Made by a program: the position numbers and the translations under genes. A DNA stretch of 64,000 bases from GCA-2731375 sp964590195 (lineage in GTDB: Bacteria > Pseudomonadota > Alphaproteobacteria > GCA-2731375): positions 62,001 through 126,000 of the forward strand of contig CAZPWJ010000001.1 of assembly GCA_964590195.1 (NCBI GenBank), read 5' to 3'. Shown piece by piece: positions 59,188-64,000 of this stretch; positions within the stretch are counted from its first letter, which is position 1; each line of letters begins with the position of its first letter. The notes below the pieces were generated by a model. It made no database searches, had not been told where the DNA came from, and was given only the letters and a program-made list of their open reading frames with translations.

Positions 59188-59313
59188 ACATTTTCGAGAT
59201 TGAGCGAACCGACCCCGCCCCTCCCCCCAAGAGCTTTGTGGCACCCACAGGGTACCATTAACAGGTGGCCGGGAGAGGGCGGGGGCGGGTCGCTCAATCT
59301 CGAGAATAGCCTA
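59185..59313. repeat. Palindromic intergenic element, copy 2
   Basis: A 129-bp imperfect palindrome between convergent genes. The outer arms are 59190-59207 and 59290-59307 (17 of 18 paired; core TCGAGATTGAGCGA), bounded by CTAG at both ends. The inner C-rich and G-rich blocks and a CCCACAGGG segment align in order with copy 1 (12835-12961). Its right end encodes the last residues and stop of rimI, and its left end is the TAG stop of the M81 gene. Confidence 0.8.
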
Positions 59314-59782
59314 GGGACCGGCGCATGATTATGGCGTCCGTCCCGTCATCGGGCCCTTCGCCTTTTGTCCCTCGATAATAACCCTTCCTTCGCCCAACGG
59401 GGATGAAGGCGGCGGAGTGGTAGAGTGCGATCGCCGGCGCGTTGTCCGCGGCAACCTCAAGCAACAAATCCTCGACACACAGCGATCGGGCCTGCGCCAC
59501 GATCGCATCCAAAAGAGCGGCGCCGGCGCCCAAATTGCGTCTGGCAGGCACGACGCCCAGGGTGATGACTTCGCATTCGCCGCCGCCCGCCCGCGCCAAG
59601 GCAAAGCCGGCGGGTATCGGCTGTTCCAACTCGTAGCTGTTGGCAACGAAGGCAAAGGCGCCGGGCATGGCCAAAAGCGCGGCGAACGCATCCTCCGTCC
59701 AGGCTTCGGAAAAGCACAGGCCGTGCAGCCTGGCCAGCAAGGCGCAACTGCTTGGTCCCGCAGGGTTGATTTCAGGGATCAT
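59294..59782 (-). CDS. rimI: Ribosomal protein S18-alanine N-acetyltransferase
   Basis: 162 residues of the GNAT fold: LARLHGLCFSEAWTEDAFAALL is the RimI N-terminus, CEVITLGVVPARRNLGAGAALLDAIV the acetyl-CoA-binding motif A, and VEDLLLEVAADNAPAIALYHSAAFIPVGRRKGYY the motif B region. The start is ATG 59782, overlapping the tsaB stop (ATGA). The last residues GYSRD and the stop lie inside palindromic element copy 2; homologues normally end soon after the IMRRSL strand. Confidence 0.93.
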   Translation of the reverse strand: MIPEINPAGPSSCALLARLHGLCFSEAWTEDAFAALLAMPGAFAFVANSYELEQPIPAGFALARAGGGECEVITLGVVPARRNLGAGAALLDAIVAQARSLCVEDLLLEVAADNAPAIALYHSAAFIPVGRRKGYYRGTKGEGPDDGTDAIIMRRSLGYSRD

Positions 59783-60474
59783 TTTGGTGCTGGGTCTGGC
59801 AGGCGGGCATCGGGCGCCCGCAAGTATAGCGGCGCCGGCGGTTGGCGGCTGGCCCGCTGGCGCCATGCTTCCGCCGCCACGGCCAGAACCGCCGCATCGG
59901 GCTGTTCGCTACCCTCGGCGGCCCGCCAGCTAGGCATTTCGGCCTGCAACAGGGCCGCGCCGGTACCGACGATCAGGCCAGGTGTCAGATCGGGGGCGGC
60001 GTCGGATATGGCGGCGAGCGGTATGATTTCGCTGCCAAGCTTTCTTGCCGCGGCGTCGGTCAAAGGTTGGCCGCCGGCATCGAAAACCTGGGTATAGAGC
60101 TCACCACGGCGGGCGTCGATCGCGGCAATGATGCCGTTGCCGTCGAATGCCGGCTGTGTGCGAACGGCGCCCTGGGCCAACAGTTCCAAGGTGCCGACGC
60201 CGAGGATCGGCAACTCGTGCACCAGGGCCAGGGCACGGGCCGCCGCCAGGCCGACGCGAACGCCGGTAAAGGTGCCAGGGCCAATGGTCACGGCAAGCAA
60301 GTCCAGTTCCGCGAAATCTACCCCCGCCTGCTGCCGCACCGCCTCGATTATGGGCAGCAATTGTTCGGCGTGGCCACGTTGCATCAATACATGGCGCTGG
60401 GCCAGCAATGTACCGCCGTGGGAAATCGCGGCGGAACAGGCCTGTTGCGTGGTGTCAAAAGCCAGAATGGGCAT
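59779..60474 (-). CDS. tsaB: tRNA threonylcarbamoyladenosine protein TsaB
   Basis: 231 residues. ILAFDTTQQACSAAIS is the ASKHA-fold start, LLAVTIGPGTFTGVRVGLAAARALAL the conserved TsaB block, and IIAAIDARRGELYTQVF follows. It forms the scaffold with TsaD and TsaE that makes t6A37 on ANN-decoding tRNAs. The tsaB-rimI pair is a common order and is coupled here. Confidence 0.94.
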   Translation of the reverse strand: MPILAFDTTQQACSAAISHGGTLLAQRHVLMQRGHAEQLLPIIEAVRQQAGVDFAELDLLAVTIGPGTFTGVRVGLAAARALALVHELPILGVGTLELLAQGAVRTQPAFDGNGIIAAIDARRGELYTQVFDAGGQPLTDAAARKLGSEIIPLAAISDAAPDLTPGLIVGTGAALLQAEMPSWRAAEGSEQPDAAVLAVAAEAWRQRASRQPPAPLYLRAPDARLPDPAPK

Positions 60475-60517
60475 GGCCCGAATGCCTCGCGTCCCTTTGC
60501 CGGACCGGATGGCGGAT

Positions 60518-61111
60518 CTAGATCACTTCGGCGGCGTCGTCGAAGGCCAGCCGCGGCTTGCGCGGCGGCAAGGCGGCGGGGTCGCCATGGCCCAGATTGC
60601 ACAGAAAATTCACCCGCAGGCTGCTGTCGGCGAAGAACTCATTGTTGACCCCATCCGCATCAAAGCCGGACATCGGTCCGCAATCCAGACCCAGGGCGCG
60701 GGCGGCAATAATCATGTAGGCGCCCTGCAGGGTACTGTTGCGAAACGCCGTTTCCAGCAATTTTTCGTCGTTGCCCTCGAACCAGGTGCGGACTTCGTCG
60801 TTGCCTGGCCATAGGGTCTCGAACTTGTCGCAGAAGGCGAGGTCATAGGCAACAATGGCGACGACGGGGGCGGTCATGGTCTGTGTCAGGTTGCCGGCGC
60901 TTAGGTGAGGGCGCAACCGTTCCTTCGCCTCGTCGGAGCGTAGAAACAGGAAGCGTCCCGGTGAACCATTGGCCGACGTTGGTCCCAGGCTCAATAGTTC
61001 ATAGAGCGCCTGCAAGGTAATTTCCGACACCGGCCGGTCTAGCCAAACCCCATGGGTGCGCCCGTCGCGGAAAATGATGTCGAAGCTCTTGTCGTTTACA
61101 ATTCCGCTCAT
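60518..61111 (-). CDS. Nitroreductase family protein, RutE/malonic semialdehyde reductase-like
   Basis: 197 residues. FRDGRTHGVWLDRPVSEITLQALYELLSLGPTSANGSPGRFLFL is the FMN-binding N-terminus with the RutE-specific GPTSAN element; LGLDCGPMSGFDADGVNNEFF and CNLGHGDPAALPPRKPRLAFDD match RutE-type endings. RutE reduces malonic semialdehyde in pyrimidine breakdown, but no other rut gene is present, so a general aldehyde or quinone reductase role is possible. Confidence 0.88.
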   Translation of the reverse strand: MSGIVNDKSFDIIFRDGRTHGVWLDRPVSEITLQALYELLSLGPTSANGSPGRFLFLRSDEAKERLRPHLSAGNLTQTMTAPVVAIVAYDLAFCDKFETLWPGNDEVRTWFEGNDEKLLETAFRNSTLQGAYMIIAARALGLDCGPMSGFDADGVNNEFFADSSLRVNFLCNLGHGDPAALPPRKPRLAFDDAAEVI

Positions 61112-61243
61112 CTTGCCTTCCTCGCTGTCCCGCCGGGATATCCGGTTTCGCTATCTTTCCACTGGCCATTTTTACAGTGATAAGAATAAATTGGAATTAA
61201 GATACTTTGGTCTAATTAGGCAAACGCCTTAAACACATCTATC

Positions 61244-62347
61244 ATGCAATTTATGTGCGGCAAATATCGACTCTCGATCATTGGGGCCTGGACTGGCAAA
61301 AAGCTGATTTGTCCGGGCCTAATTCTGCTTTTTATACTGTTGGGCGGTTTTAATCCGGGCCTGATGGCACGGCGTGCCCAGGCGGGCGAGATGGTCTCGT
61401 CGGCGGTCATATTCATGTACCACCGCTTTGGCGAAGCAGACTATCCCTCGACCAATGTCAGAATAGAGCAATTCGCGGCCCATCTGGCCGAGATCAAGGC
61501 GGGCGGCTACAATGTCATGCCTTTGCCGGATATCATCGCTACGTTTCGCCGCCAGGAAACCCTGCCCGAGCGCACCATCGCATTGACCATCGACGATGCC
61601 TTTCTCTCGGTGCACGACCGGGCCTGGCCCATGCTGGCCAAGGCGGGCCTGCCCTTTACCCTGTTCGTGGCCACCAACGCCATTGATGCCAAACGGCCGG
61701 GGCACATGACTTGGGCGCAGTTGCGGGCCATGGCGGCGGCGGGCGTAAGCATTGGCAACCATACCGGCAGTCACGGCCATTTGCCCGATGCCAGCCAGGA
61801 GCGCCTGGAGGAGGAACTGACCCGCTCCAACGCACGCTTTCGTGCCGAACTGGGCTTCGCGCCGAAATTGCTGGCCTATCCCTATGGCGAATTCGGCCTG
61901 CGCGAGAAAAAGGCGGCCCAGGCGGCGGGTTTCATCGCGGCCTTTGGCCAGCATTCGGGCGTTGCCCACAGCGGCGAGGATCTTTACGGCTTGCCCCGGT
62001 TTGCCTTAAACGAACGTTTTGCCGGGGTCGAGCGCTTTCGCCTTGCGGGCAACGGCCTGCCGTTGCCGGTCAGCGATGTGCTGCCCGCTGATACGGTATT
62101 GCGCGGCGACAATCCGCCGGCCTTTGGCTTCACCGTGGCGGAAAGCATCGGCAGCCTGCGAACCCTGGCCTGTTTCGCCTCCAATCAAGCAACCGCGGCG
62201 CAATTGGAGCGTTTGGGCAGCCGTCGTTTCGAAGTCCGCCTGGAAAAGCCCTTCGCTCCCGGCCGGGGCAGAATCAATTGTACACTGCGGGCAAAAGACG
62301 CGCGCTGGCGCTGGTTCGGAACACCATTCTATATTCCCAAGAAATAG
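61244..62347 (+). CDS. Exported or anchored polysaccharide deacetylase
   Basis: 367 residues. An N-terminal hydrophobic segment (LICPGLILLFILLGGFNPGL) near 20-40 acts as signal or anchor. The NodB fold follows: VIFMYHRFGEADYPS, IALTIDDAFLSVHDRAWPML with the catalytic/metal Asp pair, IGNHTGSHGHLPDAS with the metal histidines, and LLAYPYGEFGLREKKAAQAAGF. It probably removes N-acetyl groups from an envelope polysaccharide; a C-terminal ~110-residue region is unassigned. The stop lies in a 17-bp tandem duplication. Divergent from the RutE-like gene. Confidence 0.88.
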   Translation: MQFMCGKYRLSIIGAWTGKKLICPGLILLFILLGGFNPGLMARRAQAGEMVSSAVIFMYHRFGEADYPSTNVRIEQFAAHLAEIKAGGYNVMPLPDIIATFRRQETLPERTIALTIDDAFLSVHDRAWPMLAKAGLPFTLFVATNAIDAKRPGHMTWAQLRAMAAAGVSIGNHTGSHGHLPDASQERLEEELTRSNARFRAELGFAPKLLAYPYGEFGLREKKAAQAAGFIAAFGQHSGVAHSGEDLYGLPRFALNERFAGVERFRLAGNGLPLPVSDVLPADTVLRGDNPPAFGFTVAESIGSLRTLACFASNQATAAQLERLGSRRFEVRLEKPFAPGRGRINCTLRAKDARWRWFGTPFYIPKK

Positions 62348-62366
62348 GCATTCCCAAGAAATAAGC
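62333..62366 (+). repeat. 17-bp tandem duplication over the deacetylase stop codon
   Basis: ATTCCCAAGAAATAGGC (62333-62349) is followed at once by ATTCCCAAGAAATAAGC (62350-62366), one base different. The first copy holds the stop codon of the deacetylase gene; the second copy would be in another frame and changes nothing in the protein. Confidence 0.85.
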
Positions 62367-62415
62367 ATCCCCGGGACATGGCCGCCAGGCAAGGTCGCGC
62401 TTCATTTCGATATTA

Positions 62416-63579
62416 TTAAGACGGCTGGCGACCGCCGCTTAGACCTGTATCGGCGGGCAGCAACCGCACATCGTCGAAATCGTGCAGGCGGTTGGCCCGC
62501 ATGATTACGCGGATGGTCTTGATATACTTATGACCCCGTTCGGAATAGCGTTCCAAGGCCCCGGTTAAGGCATAACCACTCAATGGTTTGCCACTGTCAC
62601 GCAAGGCCGCGCGCTTACTGCGCAATGTTTTGTAAGCGAAATGAGTATTTAGGTTCCAAACATAGGACCGTACCGAGGTGTACAGGCTGTTGAACGCCTT
62701 GACCTCATAGCGCTGTCCCTGTGCCCGGCGTAGAGGCACCAGACCAGCGCCTTTGCGGAAGGTTCGTTGACCGAATACCGCGTTGCCCTGGCGGGCAAAG
62801 CGCGAAGTGCCCCAGCCGGACTCTTCCGCCCCCTGGGCCAGGGCCAGCGAGGCCGGGATAACATCGACCCGTTGGCGCAGCTCGTCCAGATCGCCTTCGG
62901 GCGCTTCGTACTGCGCCGCCAAATGAACCAGAAATGCCTTTTCGCTGGGCAATAGTTTGTTTTGCCTGCCTTTCCGTGCGAGCAGAGATAGCATGCGCTG
63001 GCGTTCCGCCCGCACCTCTTCATTGGCGCGCAGAACGAGGGGCAGCACGGTCTTGATAAAAATTTCCTTGCGCAGCTTGGGCGAGCGCAACTTCGCCAGT
63101 TTCGCCGGGAAGCGGCTCAAATACACCGGCGGCACCGCCGCTTTGCCCCGTCGCAAAGCTGTCAGGGACAAGTCCAGCAATTCCTGACTGTTGAAGCGCC
63201 GGCCATGGCGCCAATCAAGGCGTTGTCCGGGCAGGGCCGCCAAACTGGCCAGCTGCAATGGTTTATCATTGCCTTGGCCCAGATGGGGCATTTCCAATGC
63301 GGGCATGGATGCGATCCCACTGATCGCGGGATGAAAAGCGGGCGTGGCGAACAAATTTATCTCGCTGACGCCAAATGCCGCGCCGCGCACCATTTTCGCC
63401 ACGGCGAAAGATGGGCCTGAAAGGGTCGGACCCACAAAAACCTGACCGGCACAGACAACGGCAAGTGCGGCGGCCATGACAGCCTGATTTCCAATCTTCA
63501 TCGTCAACGCCATTCCCGATTGGCGGCTAGCCGCCAATCCCCTTACACCCGGCCGTTCAAACCATTGTTCGTCGGCCAT
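62416..63579 (-). CDS. Bax-like glucosaminidase-domain protein
   Basis: Up to 387 residues. The C-terminal ~190 residues are the Bax/FlgJ-type mannosyl-glycoprotein glucosaminidase domain: RQRVDVIPASLALAQGAEESGWGTSRFARQGNAVFGQRTF with the catalytic Glu in EESGWG, NLNTHFAYKTLRSKRAAL and GALERYSERGHKYIKTIRVIM. A hydrophobic segment (AVMAAALAVVCAGQVFVG) near residues 33-50 is the probable signal. The start is uncertain: 63579 has no good ribosome site, and later ATGs at 63513 or 63501 put the signal peptide at the N-terminus. Acts on peptidoglycan, inferred. Confidence 0.85.
   Translation of the reverse strand: MADEQWFERPGVRGLAASRQSGMALTMKIGNQAVMAAALAVVCAGQVFVGPTLSGPSFAVAKMVRGAAFGVSEINLFATPAFHPAISGIASMPALEMPHLGQGNDKPLQLASLAALPGQRLDWRHGRRFNSQELLDLSLTALRRGKAAVPPVYLSRFPAKLAKLRSPKLRKEIFIKTVLPLVLRANEEVRAERQRMLSLLARKGRQNKLLPSEKAFLVHLAAQYEAPEGDLDELRQRVDVIPASLALAQGAEESGWGTSRFARQGNAVFGQRTFRKGAGLVPLRRAQGQRYEVKAFNSLYTSVRSYVWNLNTHFAYKTLRSKRAALRDSGKPLSGYALTGALERYSERGHKYIKTIRVIMRANRLHDFDDVRLLPADTGLSGGRQPS
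63520..63537. repeat. Perfect 18-bp palindrome at the Bax-like gene start
   Basis: TTGGCGGCTAGCCGCCAA is a perfect palindrome. If translation starts at 63513 or 63501 it lies just upstream and could be an operator or a hairpin in the leader; if the start is 63579 it is within the coding sequence. Confidence 0.6.
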
Positions 63580-64000
63580 TTAGTTTTGTGATCCGGCACA
63601 TTCAACACACCTCGGCCCGATCCTTACGCTTACGCCCTACATCACAGATTTAATTTTTCTTAACAGTTTATTCATACACTGTTCGTTATTATCGCAACTG
63701 ACTGCCGAAGTGTTTTCAAATTCTGGGCCGTTATGTCGGACCTTAACCCCAAATTGGTGACACCAGTTGGGTCGATTTGAAAAAATTTTGGCGATTCTGC
63801 TTGGCTTTTGACGCTTAAGTCGAATTAAACGAGACTATGCGCCATACCGGTTTCCGGTGGCCGGACCGGCCATTCTAGCCGGCGTCTTTGCTTCTTCACG
63901 CCCTTGGTTACGCCAAAAATAAAAAATAATCAAGCCGAGTCATGCCGTTATGTTGGCGCCCAAAGCAATCCAAATATCACCAGATTTGACCTCCGCCAGA
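63580..64000. other. Non-coding end of the window
   Basis: No convincing open frame is seen in these 421 bases, which are more AT-rich than the rest. They contain an inverted repeat AACAGT / ACTGTT (63662-63667, 63678-63683) about 80 bases upstream of the Bax-like gene, a possible operator for its promoter, and GC-rich partial repeats near 63850-63885. A rightward gene may start beyond the window edge. No RNA gene was recognised. Confidence 0.6.

Noticed and set aside
1..64000. CRISPR arrays, rRNA operons, IS transposases, phage genes
   Set aside because: No regularly spaced repeats, rRNA sequence, transposase motifs or phage structural genes were recognised anywhere in the window.

Overview
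The window is a contiguous, GC-rich, gene-dense piece of a chromosome from an alphaproteobacterium, most likely Rhodospirillales-like. The lineage call rests on gene families that are typical of or restricted to Alphaproteobacteria (F1-ATPase zeta inhibitor/DUF1476, DUF1150 after an Hsp20 gene, DUF2232 between rpsR and rplI, a complex I NDUFA9-type protein, long-form HPF after rpoN) together with conserved gene orders. No rRNA, CRISPR array, prophage, transposase or plasmid backbone was seen. About 71 protein genes and one tRNA are supported.

Layout. 1-9.7 kb is a patchwork of catabolic and accessory genes on both strands: two methyltransferases, an HD hydrolase, an HxlR regulator, AhpD/CMD-like, MaoC, M19 dipeptidase-like, a luciferase-like oxidoreductase, an M20 amidohydrolase, the ATPase zeta subunit and an acyl-CoA dehydrogenase. 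9.7-10.3 kb is an AT-rich parDE-type toxin-antitoxin pair with a palindromic operator. 10.3-14.3 kb holds argG, a small zinc-ribbon protein, hsp20-DUF1150 and an MmgE/PrpD protein. 14.3-21.5 kb is the envelope/regulation block, read leftward: tRNA-Leu, an RNase D-like gene, kdsD, lptC, lptA, lptB, rpoN, hpf, ptsN. 21.5-29.1 kb has an orphan carboxyltransferase, an NDUFA9-like gene, an SDR, uppP, a 2OG-Fe(II) oxygenase, a yiaW-yiaV pair and a FrnE/DsbA-family gene. 29.2-39.2 kb is a tightly packed leftward run dnaB-alr-mlaE-mlaF-radA-cvpA-purF-SDR, with cfa upstream of it. 39.4-41.8 kb is rpsF-rpsR-DUF2232-rplI, leftward. 42-48.8 kb is the rightward fatty-acid and cell-wall run fabD-fabG-acpP-fabF-mltG-yicC-gmk-carbonic anhydrase. 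48.8-52.1 kb is surA-pdxA-rsmA. 52-59.2 kb is an accessory catabolic stretch (MFS carrier, degenerate receiver protein, double CaiB-type CoA transferase, FAD amine oxidase, M81/MlrC peptidase). 59.3-63.6 kb carries rimI-tsaB, a RutE-like nitroreductase, a polysaccharide deacetylase and a Bax-like glucosaminidase. The last ~420 bases show no gene.

How the parts work together. kdsD supplies the Kdo precursor, while lptC/A/B export lipopolysaccharide. mlaEF maintain outer-membrane lipid asymmetry and surA folds outer-membrane proteins. uppP, alr, mltG, the deacetylase and the Bax-like protein act on peptidoglycan or polysaccharide. The fab genes feed phospholipid synthesis, and cfa modifies the product.

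The most striking observation is at 28516-29136. The FrnE/DsbA-family gene has an in-frame TGA exactly where the first cysteine of its CPWC active site should be. A bacterial SECIS-like hairpin follows at the expected distance, so this is a candidate selenoprotein (UPWC). Second is a family of about 127-129 bp palindromic elements (12835-12961 and 59185-59313). Both copies sit between convergent genes, both start on the TAG stop codon of the left gene, and one supplies the last codons of rimI.
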